This document shows, piece after piece, positions 23,263-36,975 of a stretch of 64,000 bases of DNA (its first letter is position 1; the number at the start of each line of letters is the position of its first letter). A program made the translations under genes and the position numbers. Below the pieces are notes generated by a model. The model worked only from the letters and a program-made list of their open reading frames with translations. It made no database searches and was not told the DNA's origin. Source of the stretch: Halichoerus grypus (Eukaryota > Chordata > Mammalia > Carnivora > Phocidae); contig NC_135718.1 of the NCBI RefSeq assembly GCF_964656455.1, forward strand, positions 50,745,008-50,809,007, written 5' to 3'.

Positions 23263-23705
23263 TCCGCCTCATTTATTCTGCGCGAGCCTGCTTGCTATTC
23301 CTTGAATTTGCCAACCATCCCCCTACCTCAGGGCCTTTGTACTTGCTGTTCCTTATACTTGAAAGCTCTTTTTCCGGATAGCCCTATGCATAGCCACTGC
23401 CTGTAGGTCTCAGCCCAAAATGTTACCTTGCCAGAGAGGCCTTTCTTGAGCAGACCATCTAAAATAAACACTACTCCCACCCCACCACCTCCACCCCTCC
23501 CTATCCTTTACCCTGCTTTAATTTTCTTCAAAGCCCTTACTACTACCTAAGGCATTAGAGAGTGATGTGTTTACTGACTGACTGCCTATCCTCCTCACTA
23601 GAATGTTAGGTTCAGTGAAGACAAAGACCATGTATGTTTTATTCCCTGCTGTAGCCCCAGTGCTGGGACAGGCACACAGAAAGCACTCAACAAATACTTA
23701 ACCAA
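23263..23705 (+). repeat. L2 LINE 3' end
   Basis: Long collinear L2 match: 'cctcagggcctttgtacttg', 'ttgccagagaggcctttctt', 'cactagaatgttaggttcag', 'ctcaacaaatacttaacca'. Confidence 0.85.
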
Positions 23706-24264
23706 CGGAAGAGTAAATGGTGGATTGCATGAACACATTGCACAGTAGGGCGACCATCACAGGGGCTCAGTAAATAGGAGTTATTATTGTTATTACTTCG
23801 GAGGTGCTGAGAGTGGCCCACAGGGGGCTGGATTTTTCAGAATGGGTGGGGCCAAAGAGAAGAACTCAGGAAACTCCCTGGCCTGAGGCAGACCTCGAGC
23901 TCCACCCACAGCAAGCCCTTTCCCCAGTGTCCTCTTGGAGCTTGGTCCGGGGTAGAGAGGGGAATGGAATGTCCTGAGGCTGGACACCTCCCACCCACAC
24001 CTGGTGGGTACCCAGCTAGCCCCAGCAATGGGGTTAATATGAGGCTTGTCCCCATAGGAAACCCAAGCAATCAGAAGGGATTGGTCACCAGGACTGAGTT
24101 TGTGATTGACCCCCAGGCCAGGTAGGGAATTAGGCCAGGTCAGAGGAAGCAGAGAACAAAGTCATGAATCACCCAGAAATGTACCTCCAGAAATCTGGGG
24201 CTTCCCACTTCAGAAGAGGCTGAGCCCCAGAGTTATAGAGGAAAGAGCAAATCTGTGCAGAAAG
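23706..24264. other. Intergenic, nothing recognised
   Basis: The short MIR-like end 'ggctcagtaaataggagtta' lies at 23,763. The rest is unique-looking. Confidence 0.4.
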
Positions 24265-24625
24265 CCCAGTTCCATCACTTTAACTATGTGACCTCAGGTA
24301 AATCACTTAACCTCTCTGAGCCTCAGCTTCCCCATCTGTCAGGTAGAACTAATAATATCCATCTCAAGATGCTGACCAGATGATTATTAAGAAAAATATT
24401 AGCTAACATTTACTTTGCTATGTGCCTGTGACGTTACATTATCTCCTTTGATTCTTAAAACATCCCTAATGTTAGACATTTCTATTCCTACTTTACCAAG
24501 GAAGAAACTGAGGTTCAGAGAGGGTAGTGACCAGCCCAAAACCACACAGCCAGAAAGAATCAGGGCAAAACTGGACCTGAGTCTGCTGGTTGTAAAGCCC
24601 TGCATTAACGCCACCACCTACAGCA
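24265..24625. repeat. Two facing MIR fragments
   Basis: Sense MIR at about 24,265-24,393 ('aacctctctgagcctcagct') is followed directly by an antisense MIR at about 24,395-24,625 ('aggaagaaactgaggttcag'). Confidence 0.75.
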
Positions 24626-25079
24626 CGCACTTACGCACCTGGCCAGGCACAGAGTCCCAGTCAAGGTGAATTTTCTTCTTCCCTGAGCTTCAGGTCTAAG
24701 GGCAGATGAGCCCCGCTACAGGGGCTGAAGGGACAGAGAGCCAGCTGGTCCTTACCCGGCCGGTTTGAGGCTGCAGCCCCAGCCCCCACCACACCCCCAG
24801 CCAAGCACTAGCAGTCTGGGTTGGCTTCAAGCTTCCAGCAGGTTGCAAGAAGCTCCTTCCCCAACACCTCCTCCCCAGCAGGGATCAGGCTGGGCTCACC
24901 CCCACAGAGGAAGTTCAGCTAGGTCAGGCCTGCTCCTTTCCCACAGCCCTGGAGTGACCCTCCATAGCTTTTCCACTCACCTCTGGGCTGAGACTCTCCC
25001 AAGGTCCCCCGCCCAGGGCCTGCGGGGTTATGCTGCCATTGGTCTTGCGCCTTCTATAGGGGACAGCCTAATTCATGCA
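24626..25079. other. Intergenic, GC-rich, nothing recognised
   Basis: A 105-codon open frame has no recognisable content. No repeats. Confidence 0.4.
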
Positions 25080-25640
25080 TGACCCACACCAATAAATCAG
25101 GGAGGGATAAGGGGGTGGGGACATTCATAAATCCATATCAAACAGTCCCCAAATTATGACAGATGACACGGCAGTCATAAAATTGCACAAGCAAAACTCA
25201 CCAAGTCATTAATTTCATGGCCGTAGAAAATAAACAGACACATTTTTTCGCGGCCCTAATAAATTTTTAAAAACTCAAAGAATGGTCCATCTGCTTCGAA
25301 TAATTTTTAATTTCCTATTCTGTCTCATTCCCATTAGCTATTCCACTGAGATATTTGCTAAATTCTTTCATTTACCTCCTCCCATCTGTATTCAATTACC
25401 CTATTCCCAAATAGAGTGAGTTTTTGTTTCTCCTAAGCGCGGGACAAAATACCCCCGCCCGTACCTTAAAGCAAATGTTATGTGTGTTTTATTATCTGTT
25501 AGAGCGTATGAGTCATTCTAACTCGATTGCCTGTGTGGAAAGGTTTGGAGAGCAATCTGATTTTGATGTTTTTTGGCTTGGGTGGAAAACACCTGCCCGA
25601 TTCTCAAAGCTAATCTATTAACGTGGTAAATGCTGTAGCA
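25080..25640. promoter_or_regulatory. Candidate conserved non-coding element (developmental enhancer-like)
   Basis: 560 bp of AT-rich, repeat-free sequence is bounded by GC-rich DNA. It carries dense TAAT/ATTA, ataaat and tcataaat cores plus embedded CpGs (tttttcgcggccctaataaa near 25,246). The sharp compositional edges and absence of repeats in a repeat-rich region are typical of constrained enhancers near developmental regulators such as ZNF503. Inference only. Confidence 0.4.
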
Positions 25641-26130
25641 GATGTTCCTGAGTGAGCGAGGGGCCGCGCTAGGCTGTGACCAGGCCCGGAGTGTCAGGCA
25701 CACAGTGGAAATGCTCGGAGATCAGAGGCCAGAAACGTCACTGGGTGCCCGAACTGTCACAAAGTCACATTTTCTGGCTGTCCCCAGGCTCTGGCTGTCC
25801 GGAGACTCCTCACTGCCTCCCTGCACTCTCAGCAGCCACTCAAGATAGGACATTTCAAGGTCACCTGGTCCACTCCACCGGCCCTCCTGTTTTTTACATA
25901 AGGGACACCGAGGCCCAGAGAAGTAGTGTGCCTTTCCCCAAACCACACAGCATCCTGAAAAAGGACAACATCCTTTTAGGCTGACCCAAATGTTCAGGAT
26001 ACCCTGCAAGTGAGCGGAGACTCATTTTGTGGAGCTGAGATATGGACAGGAAGGGGATTCCATGAGCAAACCTTTCCCCCCAATGCCTTGCTACCTGGGA
26101 AACCAAGATCACTGAGGGTCTTTTCAGTCT
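25641..26130. other. Intergenic; possible old antisense MIR
   Basis: 'cataagggacaccgaggccc' near 25,898 is MIR-like. Nothing else was recognised. Confidence 0.4.
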
Positions 26131-26146
26131 AAAACTTTTCCATTCC

Positions 26147-26358
26147 GGGTGCCTGGGTGGCTCAGTCGGTTGAGCATCTGCCTTCAGCTTGGGTCATGAT
26201 CTCAGGGTCCTGGGATCAAGTCCCTCACTGGGCTCCCTGCTGGGTGGGGAGCCTGCTTCTCCCTCTCCCTCTGCTGCTCCCCCTGCTTCTGCTCTCTTGC
26301 TCTCTCTCTGTCAAATAAATGGATAAAATCTTTTAGAAAAAATAAAAAATAGAAAAAT
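26147..26358 (+). mobile_element. Carnivoran SINE
   Basis: Full-length element with target-site duplications aaaacttttc[c/t]attcc at 26,131-26,146 and 26,359-26,374. Confidence 0.96.
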
Positions 26359-26625
26359 AAAACTTTTCTATTCCATTTTTCCTCATCCTGCAGGAGTTGG
26401 GCCAGGCCTGCAGGAAGCAGGGTGAGGGGCCAAAGCCTTGCTCCAGGATGGTTTGTTTCAGCACTATGTACACACTGGGAACTGCAGAGCCCAGGGACAT
26501 GGACTTCCAGGCCAAGCTGCAGATCTGGAGAGGAATCAGGGTCTCCAAAGACGCACATTGTAGGATCTATGTAGCTGCACTGGGTGGTGCCCACATCCCC
26601 TCAGCCCTCATTAAATCCACGCATT

Positions 26626-26825
26626 GGGGCATCTGGTTGGCTCAGGAGGTTAAGCGTCTGCCTTCGGCTCAAGTCATGATCCCAGGGTCCTAGGATGGAG
26701 CCCATGTCAGGCTCTCTGCTCAGCAGGGAGCCTGCTTCTCCCTCTCCCTCTCCTCCCCACTTGTGCTCATTGTCGCTATCTCTGTCTCTCTCTTTCAAAT
26801 AAATAAATAAAACCTTTTTTAAAAA
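26626..26825 (+). mobile_element. Carnivoran SINE
   Basis: The head is ggggcatctggttggctcag. Target-site duplications aaatccacgcat / aaatccatgcat flank it (about 26,613 and 26,826). Confidence 0.95.
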
Positions 26826-27039
26826 AAATCCATGCATGCTAGTGACTTCTTACTATGGGCACCTGCAACACTGCCTGAGAGCTTTCTCTGGCCTGGGATC
26901 ATGCTTAGTAGACCCTCAGGACAGGCCAGAGGTGCCAGGGACTTGATGCCCCCAAGGGCAACCCCAAAACAATGATGAATGAGAGTTGGTGTGCAAATAT
27001 CCCAGCTCTCTCCCCTCTTAGTTGGGACAATTCTGAGAC

Positions 27040-27250
27040 ATGTTCTATACCTGCAGTTCTCAACCAGGTATGCTCTTGCCCCCAGGGGACATTGGCAATG
27101 TCTGGAGATATCTTGGTGGAATGGTTGCTACCTGCATCTAGTTGGTAGAGGCCAGGAGGCCACTAAACATCCTACAATGCACAGGACACCCCCCCCCAAC
27201 CAATAATTATCCAGCCCAAAGTATCAGTAGTGTGGACATTGAGAAACCCT
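27040..27250 (+). repeat. MER5A-type hAT-Charlie MITE
   Basis: 'gcagttctcaaccagg', 'ggggacattggcaatgtctg', 'ctaaacatcctacaatgcac' and 'cattgagaaaccct' match MER5A end to end. Confidence 0.85.
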
Positions 27251-27679
27251 ATTCTATATCCTCTCCCAGAGGTTCCCAATGGGATTGAGCCTCAGATGCC
27301 CACATCAATAACCTGCTCACTTAGGCACACTCTCCTGACTTCTTTCTCTTCCCTGGCCCACTTCCCCACTCTCCTTTCAGCACTTCCTAGGACCACCTCT
27401 CACATAACTACTTTTACTCAAATCCTCATCTCAAGGTGTGTTTCTTGGGGACCCAACCTAAGATCGTCCATTACTATGGTCATAGTAACAACCTTGGAAG
27501 GTTCTCAAAGACTTGGGCTCCTATTTCAGCCATCTATACTCTTACCATACATATTCAGTCCCAGTGACACCCACACTGATGTGGCCACGTATGGACACAC
27601 ATAGGGGGCACACCAGACCAGACTGGCCAGGAGACCTTTCGGTCCTATTTTGGTGGACCAACTGATTGGAGCTGTGTTT
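27251..27679. other. Intergenic, nothing recognised
   Basis: A 124-codon open frame at 27,230-27,604 has no recognisable protein content. Confidence 0.4.
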
Positions 27680-27765
27680 ACCCGGAAAAGTGACATAAGA
27701 CTTGAGTACCAATTCAATATAATCCCTATCAGAATCTCAGCTGACTTCTTTATAGAAATGGATGA

Positions 27766-27942
27766 GGGACACCTAGGTGGCCTAGTCGGTTAAACATCGG
27801 ACTCCTGATTTCAGCTCAGGTCATGATCTCAGGGTCGTGAGATCAAGCCCCCCATCAGACTCTGCACTCAGTGGGGAGTCTGCTTGAGATTCTCTCTCTC
27901 CCTCTGCAACCCCTCTTTAAAATAAATAAATAAATATTTTTA
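27766..27942 (+). mobile_element. Carnivoran SINE
   Basis: Head gggacacctaggtggcctag. Target-site duplications agaaatggatga / agaaaatggatga. Confidence 0.94.
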
Positions 27943-28163
27943 AAGAAAATGGATGAACTGATTCTAAAATTCATATGGAATTCCAAGTGACCAGGAATTA
28001 GCCAAAACAATATTGAAAAAGAACAGAGTAGGAAGACTCATACTTCCTGATTTCAAAACTTGCCACAAAGCAACAGTAATCAAGATAGTATGGTACTGAC
28101 ACAAAGATCTATAGATCAATAAACCAGAATTGAGAGTACGTAAATACCCATATATCTGTGGTC

Positions 28164-28303
28164 GACTTTTTTTTTTTTTTTTAATGTAGGCTCCACACCC
28201 AGCATGGAGACCTATGCAGGGCTTGAACTCACAACCCTGAGATCAAGACCTGAGCTGAGATCAAGAGTTGGACCCTTAACTGACTGAGCCACCCAAGTGC
28301 CCT
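28164..28303 (-). mobile_element. Carnivoran SINE, short older type, antisense
   Basis: Poly(T), then 'taggctccacacccagcatg', ending in the antisense head 'tgactgagccacccaagtgc'. Confidence 0.92.
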
Positions 28304-28767
28304 TTAACTTTCAACAAGGGTGTCAAGACCATTCAATGGATAGTCTTTTCAACAAATGATACCAAGACAACTGGATATCCACATGCAAAAGAACAGAGTT
28401 GAATCCTTACCTCACACCATGTACAAAAATTAACTCAAGATGGATCAAAGACTTAAATGTAAGAGCTAAAACTATAAAACTCTTAGAAGAAAACAGGAGT
28501 AAACCTTCATGATCTTGCATTTGGGAAAGTATTTTTAGATATGACCCCAAAAGTATGAATAATAAAAGAAAAAATAGTTAAACAGGACTTCATCAAAATT
28601 GAAGTATTTGTGCTTCTAAGGACACCATCAATAAAGTGAAAAGACAACCCAGAGCGTAGGAGAAAATATTTGCAAACCATGTATCTGACAAAGGACTTGT
28701 ATTATCAGATATCTATGAATTTAGAACTACTATTTTCTCCTGGTGAACTTAAATCTTCCATATTGAC

Positions 28768-28975
28768 CTTTTTTTTTTTTTTGAAACATTTTATTTAGAG
28801 AGAGAGAAAGAGAGAGTGCAGGGGGAAGGAGCAGAGGGAGGGTGAGAGAGAAATCCAAGCAGATGCTAGACTGAGCCCAGAGCCCGACATGGGGCTCAAA
28901 CTCATGACCCGAGATCACTACGTGAGCTGAAACCAAGAGTCTGACACCCAACCGACTGTGCCACCCAGGCGCCCC
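28768..28975 (-). mobile_element. Carnivoran SINE, antisense
   Basis: Full-length antisense element; catattgac flanks it on both sides as the target-site duplication. Confidence 0.95.
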
Positions 28976-29458
28976 CATATTGACTTTTTATATCACTGTA
29001 CCTTCTATAGCCTTTTTGCCTTAAATGTGTTTTGTCTGATAGTAATATAACTATGCCAATTTTCTTTCAGTTGCCTATTTTTCTGATGTCCTTTCACTGT
29101 TTAACTTACAATTTTTTAAATATCTGTCCTCATGTTTTAGATGTATCTCATGTAAGCAGCATTTGACTATTCTTTTTAAAATCCAATCTGATAGTCTATG
29201 CATAGTAACCAAAGAGTTCAGTTTATTTATATTTATAAAGATTACAAATATATTTGGCTTTATTTCTATGATCTTATTTTGTGTGTGTGGTTGTGGTTTT
29301 TTTGTTTGTTTGGTTTTTGGTTTGTTTATTTGTTTGTTTTTGTCCTGCTTCCTAAGGATTTTTTTTTCATCTTCTTTGTTGGATTGTTTTGAATTGATTG
29401 AGGTTTTTTTACTCCATTTTTTCCCCATCTACTAATGTGGAAGATAGGCATTCTACTT

Positions 29459-29580
29459 CTTTTTTTTTTTTTTTTTAAGGTTGAATTTTTAAGTAAACTC
29501 TCCACCCAGTGTGGGACTTGAACTTACAACCCCAAGATCAAGAGTCACATTCTCCACCAACTGAGCCAGCCAGCTACCCC
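29459..29580 (-). mobile_element. Carnivoran SINE, short older type, antisense
   Basis: Poly(T), then 'aaactctccacccagtgtgg' and the diverged head 'actgagccagccagctaccc'. Flanking repeats are ctacttctt. Confidence 0.88.
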
Positions 29581-30554
29581 ACTACTTCTTATTTTTTTAC
29601 TGGTGACTTAGTATTTCGAAATGATTACCTAACTTAACATAGTCTAAAATGAATTGATATCTTACCCTTCTCCTGAACAATGCAAAGTACTTTAAAAGCT
29701 TTAATTCCAGTTACTTAAGGCCCAGACTTTTAGCTCTGTCTCTTGTTTAGCTCTACAGAATAGACATTGTTTTGGACAGTAGGTGTGTTTGTTTAGATTT
29801 ACCCACATTTTTTTTTTCCTCAATTCACCATTTCCTTGTATCTCTTCCTGAGATTCTTCCTGAGATCATTTTTCTTCTCAAGTTCTCCTTCAGAAATTCC
29901 TTTGATGGAGGGGAGGGAGTCTTTTGTTTATAAATTCTCTCAATTTTATAGATGAAAATGTCTTTATTTCTGCCCTTATTCCTATTTTTTGCATTTTTAG
30001 TGAGACAATTCATATACCATAAAATTTGCCTTTTGGAAGTGTATGATTCAGTGGTTTTAGTATACTTAGACAGTTATACTAACCTCCCACAATCTAACTC
30101 CAGAACATTTCATCACCCAAAACAGAAACCCCATCCCCATTAGCTGTCACTCCACATTCCCCTCCTTGACCCCAACCTCTGGCAGCCACAAATCTACCTT
30201 CTTGCTCTATGGATTTGCCTATTCTGGATGTTTCATGTCAATGAAATCATAGAATTTGTGGTCTTTTGTGTCTGGCTTCTTTTGCTAAGTCCAATGACTC
30301 CGAGGTTTATCCTGATTGTCACATGCATCAGAACTTTATTCCTTTTTATGTAGAGTCACACTCTTACTATATACCATATTTGCTTATCCATTCATAAGCT
30401 GTTAGACAATGGGGTTGTTTCCACTTTTCCACTATTATGAATAATGTTGCTATGAACATTCATGTACAAGCTTTTGTGTGAACATATATTTTCAATTCTC
30501 TTGAGTATATACCTAGGATCTACACTTATTCTTTTGTTGTTGTTGTTGTTGTTC

Positions 30555-30747
30555 TTTTTTTTTTTGAGAGAGAGAGTATGCAAGCAGGGGGGGGGGGCAG
30601 AGGGAGAGAAAGGAGAGAAAGAATCTTAAGCAGGCTTCACACCCACTGTGGAGCCCAATGCGGGGCTCAATCTCATGACTCTGAGATCATAACCTGAGCC
30701 AAAATCAAGAGTCAGATGCTTAACCGACTGAGCCACCCAGGCGCCCC
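30555..30747 (-). mobile_element. Carnivoran SINE, antisense
   Basis: Antisense element ending in 'gagccacccaggcgcccc'. The flank acacttattctt is repeated on both sides (about 30,522 and 30,749). Confidence 0.95.
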
Positions 30748-31068
30748 AACACTTATTCTTAAAAGATAAATTATTATTTAAGAAATTATTTCGGTCTTAT
30801 TGAGAATTGAAGTATACAGTTTTTGGTTGGTATGACTTTTTTAAATCCCTTTAAATCTACTCCTCTTCTATCTTTCATTGTTACTTTTAATACTATTGTA
30901 ACTAATCAGATATTAGCCTAATTTCTTCTAATTATAGAAGTTGTGAACAAAAATTTTTCTTTCTAGTACTTTAAAGATCTTCTCCTTGTCCTTGGCATTC
31001 CACAATTTGACTATAATGTATCTACATTTATTTATCCTGTTTGGGATTCATTGGAATTCTTGAATTTG
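30748..31068 (-). repeat. L1M antisense fragment, part 1
   Basis: AT-rich sequence resembling old antisense L1 3' UTR; the same element probably resumes at 32,510 after the SUMO1 retrocopy. Confidence 0.5.
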
Positions 31069-31077
31069 AGGATTCAT

Positions 31078-32500
<1,423 letters not shown>

Positions 32501-32509
32501 AGGATTCAT

Positions 32510-32840
32510 GTGTTGTTTTTTTTTAAACAATCATGGAAAATTCTCAGCTACTATCTCTTTGAACATGGCCTCTCTCTTCTTATCCCTATAATTGCTTTCC
32601 AAAAAGCTGACTAGACATATTTCAGAGCTTTTCATTCCATCTTCCATGTCTCTTACCTCTCTTTCATTTCTGTTTTTCTTTCTGTGCTGACTGACGTGTG
32701 GTATTTTCAGATCTGTCTTCCAGTGTACTAATTCCCTCTCCAGCTGTGTCTATTTAACTGATCCACTGAGTTTCTCGTTTCAAATGTGATACACTTAAAT
32801 TTCTAGAACCTGTTTTTTCAAACCTGCCTGGTCAGTTTTT
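32510..32840 (-). repeat. L1M antisense fragment, part 2
   Basis: 'atctgtcttccagtgtacta' and 'tctccagctgtgtctattta' are typical of an antisense old L1 3' region. Confidence 0.6.
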
Positions 32841-33099
32841 TGAATCCCTTGCTTCTTTCTTGTGCCACAGAAGCTCAGGGTGTGGAAGCTACCAGCTGCC
32901 CCAGAAACCACTTTCTTCCTTGGGCTGGCATTTCCAATTTGTTCCTGGCCTCTCAAAACTCCCTTATTTTCTTAAAGGCTCTTTTGTTAACTGAAGGGAA
33001 TTTCAAAAACATATTTCCCAGCGTCATTAGATGTTTTGTAGCTGACATATTTGTAAGCCTTTAGTCCTCATATAGATTTTAAATCCCTTTGTTCCTTTT

Positions 33100-33360
33100 C
33101 CAACACCCATGTTTTCAGGAAATAACTATTAAGCACCTACTGTGTGCCAAGAACTGTGCTGGGGATTCAGGGGAGAACAAGGCAGAGACTGTCTCTGCTC
33201 TCAGGTTGCTTATGGTCTATGGAGAAGCCAAACACTTAACCAGACATCTGCACCCCATCATTAATCAGCATGCTCTGATAGAAGAGGCGTTAGTAAAGAA
33301 GACCATGCTGAGATACACAGAGGCCAGAAATACCCTAATAATCAAGTTGATTCTCTTTAA
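33100..33360 (-). repeat. MIR-like fragment (antisense)
   Basis: 'attaagcacctactgtgtgc' and 'tgctggggattcag' resemble an inverted MIR family member. Confidence 0.55.
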
Positions 33361-33715
33361 GTAAATATTCAACACTTACTTAAGGGACTAGAAATACCTT
33401 ATAAAGCAAAACTCAAGCTTTTTCCCTGCATTAGAAGGCATTGGGGAAGCTGTCTACTATTATCAAAGCACATGTTGTTACCGGAACATACATCTCTCAG
33501 GGAGAGGATCTAGCCCCACCCCAACCCCAACCTACTTAGAAAATCAATTACTCCAACCACATACCGCTTGGAGGGATAGTCTTGTAAATTCTTCCATCTC
33601 CTTACATGTCTCCTGGTGTTTCTGTTGCTTTCCTAGCCATCCCTTAATTCTGGTGTTCTGTAACTACTGCTGTAGAACATATCACTCCAAAACAGTGGCT
33701 TCAAATAACCAAATG

Positions 33716-34165
33716 GTATGGGTTGAATTATGTCCCCAACCAAGATATGTTAAAGTCCTAACCTTCAGAATGTGATCTTAGTTGAGAAATAGTCATTGCA
33801 CATGTAATTAATTAAGACGAGAGCGTACTGAGGTAAGGTGGGCCCCTAATCAAATACGACCGGTGTCCTTATAGAAAGAGAGAAATTTGGACCAGAGATG
33901 CAGGGAGAACCCAATGCAAAGATGGAGGCAGAGATTGGAGTGATGTATCTACAAGCCAAGGAATGCCAAGCATTGCCTACAATCACCAGAGCTAGAAGAA
34001 AGGCATGGAACAAATTCTTCCTCAGAGCCCTGGGAAGGAACCAACCCTACCAACACCTTGATTTTGGGCTCTAGCCTCCAGAACCGTGAGAGAATAAATT
34101 TCTGGTTTTTTACCTAGTCTGTGGTCATTTGTTACCTAGGCAGCCCTAGGAAACTCATACATGAT
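33716..34165 (+). mobile_element. Solo LTR of an ERVL-MaLR (MLT1-like) element
   Basis: About 450 bp from 'tggtatgggttgaattatgt' to 'ctaggaaactcataca', with internal phrases 'gggcccctaatcaaatacga' and 'cctccagaaccgtgagagaa' and a polyadenylation signal aataaa (about 34,093). It is an old, non-coding LTR with no internal retroviral genes beside it. It splits an older repeat-like sequence: 'atcactccaaaacagtggct' before, and 'tttattctgctcatgaatca' after. The subfamily name is from memory. Confidence 0.7.
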
Positions 34166-36837
34166 CATTTATTCTGCTCATGAATCAGGAGGTTGCCTGG
34201 ACTCCAGGCAGTTCCCACTCTGGGTCTGTCATGTGTTGGTGGCTGGGGTTGTGGTCATCTCAAGGCTCCTTACCCACATGTCTGGCATCTGGGCTGAGAA
34301 GACTCAAACAGCTGGGGCTGGATGCCTTGGGGCCCCTCGGACATTTGTCTCACCTGGCAGCCTCAGGGGAGATGGACACAGGCTCAAACACACTCCCTTT
34401 TCTCCACCAGGCCTCTGATCTCCAGTGGAGGCTGACCAAAGCTTTGTCCAAGGTCATGTCACCCTCCTCTCCAATCCTGCCTCCACCCTCAGAGCAGCAA
34501 CCAAGACCATCAGACCAGTGTGTGTAGGGCAGGAGTGCCCATTTGCTGAGCATCTGCTACAGGTCAGTACTGCACCCTCTGTCCTTGCCAACCTCCTTAC
34601 AAGGGAGGTGTTCTAGTCTACTCGATCACAGGATGAAGAAGCTGAAGCTGGAGGAGAAGGGAACATTCTAATCTTGCCTGAGCTGAGATTCATCATCATG
34701 TTTGTCTGAACATTTATCTCCTCTTCTCCCTTCCTCCTACCTCCCTCCTACTCTCCCTCTCTCACCCTCTTCTTCCCCATCTCTATTTTTGTGTCTCTAG
34801 TCTCCTTCTCTCTCTCTTTTGCTGTAACCCCCCACGAGGGCCTAGGACTGTTTAGAAGCTAGAATTATCTCCAAAATGAGTTCAACCTTCTCTTCAGTCT
34901 TTGGTACCAGAATTTGGCCACACTTGTTAGGGAAACTCCAGGAAGGAATGAACGGTGGCTTCCTGCCTCCTCCTTCTCCACACCCCCGCACAAGGGACCT
35001 TTCCCAGGTCTCTAAGCTGAGACCCAGGGTGGGATGGATGGGGGAGGGAATGACCAAAGACCAGAATGGCAAGGGAGGGGGATTATTCCCAGGGGTCAGA
35101 CTATAATAGGACACATACAGCAGAGGAGACAGGAATTTAACTCTTATGAATAATCAAAATTCCTCCAAACTTGAAAGCTCCAGCCCAAAAGAATGCTGCC
35201 ACTTGCCCGCTATGTGACCATCGTTATATCACTTAACCTCTCTGAGCTAAAAGTAATCCCTAATTTAGGGGACTGTTATTATGATTTAGTGTCGATTTGT
35301 TTGGAATGCTTTGGGCAGCAAATAACAGAAAAGTCAACCAAGACTTCCTTGAGCAATAAAGGTACTTAATTCTTTCACACACTGAGATTCTAGAGGTAGG
35401 TGTTTTCAGGTTTTATGCAATAATTGAGAAGGCCATTGAAAACCAGTTTCTTTCTATATTTCTGTTCACCATCCTTATTACCCTGCTGTTTACATTTCAT
35501 GCTGTTTCCTCATGGTTCAAAGATAGCTGCTGCAGCTCCAGACATCATGTACCACATTTAAAAAGCAGGGTGGGGGGAGGGGGGACTATTAATAATTAAC
35601 ACCCCTTCAGGCACTGGACTCTATTGCAGATGATCTAAGGATCCCACCTTGAGAAATTCTGACCTGCAGCATGATCTCCTAATGTGAACCTCATCCTCAC
35701 CTCAAGATGCTTTTGCATCTTAAAAGTTCTGAGAAAAGGTGATGCCCCAGTGGTAGGGTTCCATGTACATGTGGGGATAGGTACAGGCAGGAGGAGGCTT
35801 CTTGGCATCTTGGGTTATATCACAGACCTTCAGAGCTGGAAGGGACCAGAGAGAGCCTCCTCCAACCCCAAACATACAAATGGGGAAACCGAGGCCCAGG
35901 GCACAGAAGTGATTTCCTCATAGTCACACAGCAGAGCCAGGCTCAGGGCCACGGATTCCTGGCTCTGAACCCCTCTTAGCACTCTGGGGGGAGTCCTCAG
36001 AAGGGAGGGCTTGGACCAGGAAATGCAGGGTATCTTAGGTGGGTTCCCCAGAAGCAGAGCCTGAATCGGGGATCCCTATTCAGGTGGCTTACTGGGAGAG
36101 GTTCTGAGAAAGGGAGTGAGGGCAAGCCACCATAGGGAAAGGGTAAAGGCTAAGTCAGAAGGTGGTCTCAGCTGGGGTCTAGCCGCAGCCTGGTCCCCCT
36201 GAGGGTTCCAGAGCAGGAACCACATCACAGAGTTAGTCCTACCTGGAGGCATGGGGGGGCCTGTTGTACCGCATCAGCCAGCCGTTGGCCGCAGTCCGCC
36301 CGGCCTGTGTGGGCTGGTGTGTGCCCTTCTGGGTAGGGCAGCCCTTGTCTGCTGGGGAGTCACCTCCGGGGAAGGGGCAGCTGAGAGCCATTAGCAGCAA
36401 AGCTCCAGCAGCTGGGGGAAGCAGCCACCAGCAGGCTAGAAGGAAAGCAAGCAGGTCTCCTCCCCAGAGCCCTAAGTCATCCCCGGCATTCCCAGCCACA
36501 GGGCACAGTGGGCGAGAGAACGGGCCCACCCCCTCTGCTGCCTCAGTTTCCCTGTTCATAAGAGGGCGTGTGGGACCGAGGGACTGCCGGACTCCTTGCC
36601 AGCTCTTCTGTCCCAGCTCCTTGGATTCCACTTCCGGCCCACCCCAAAGTTCCAAGCAGGCGGCCCTGGCCCCCAGACTGGCCACTCGCCCAGGCAGTGG
36701 AAGGACCGGTGAGACCAAAGGAGGGTCTCCACTGAATCAGGCTTGAACCCCACGAGGCGGGCAGAGGCAACAGTTTCTTGGCATCTGTACGCCTCCAGCC
36801 TGCTGAGCGGGCATGGGGAGTCCGTATTTCTTGAAAT
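34166..36837. other. Intergenic; old repeat relics, no gene
   Basis: Positions 34,166-34,400 continue the repeat split by the LTR. Positions 35,290-35,560 and 36,030-36,220 look like unidentified ancient repeats, and 35,820-35,960 is MIR-like. Facing open frames of about 160 codons at 36,239-36,746 have no domain content. Confidence 0.35.
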
Positions 36838-36975
36838 GTAAGTACCGAGACCACATTGGGCTGTCAGTAAATTCATTATCCCATTACGCAGGCCTGAATT
36901 ATTCAGCGCTCTTGAGGCCGCCTTAGGAACGTGCCCGAGCACAGTCGATGTCGGCATTAGTGGGATGGATGGAGT
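36838..36975. promoter_or_regulatory. Candidate conserved non-coding element
   Basis: A compact block contains 'cagtaaattcattatcccat', 'cctgaattattcagcgctct' and several CpGs in an otherwise repeat-derived area. Composition only. Confidence 0.3.

Larger units (their letters stand above)
27680..28721 (+). mobile_element. LINE-1 ORF2 fragment, sense
   Basis: Degenerate ORF2 sequence: 'attctaaaattcatatggaa', 'caacagtaatcaagatagta', 'acttcatcaaaattgaagta'. Frames are broken, and SINEs lie at 27,766 and 28,164. It meets an antisense L1 segment at about 28,722. Confidence 0.8.
28722..30545 (-). mobile_element. LINE-1 fragments, antisense
   Basis: Antisense ORF2-like sequence runs from 28,722 to about 29,830 ('tctgatagtaatataactat', 'gtaagcagcatttgactatt'). 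An antisense 3' portion covers about 29,990-30,530 ('atcatagaatttgtggtctt', 'actattatgaataatgttgc'). SINEs at 28,768 and 29,459 interrupt it. It may be more than one element. Confidence 0.75.

Noticed and set aside
33716..34165. Possible intact endogenous retrovirus
   Set aside because: Only a single degenerate LTR is present; no internal genes flank it.
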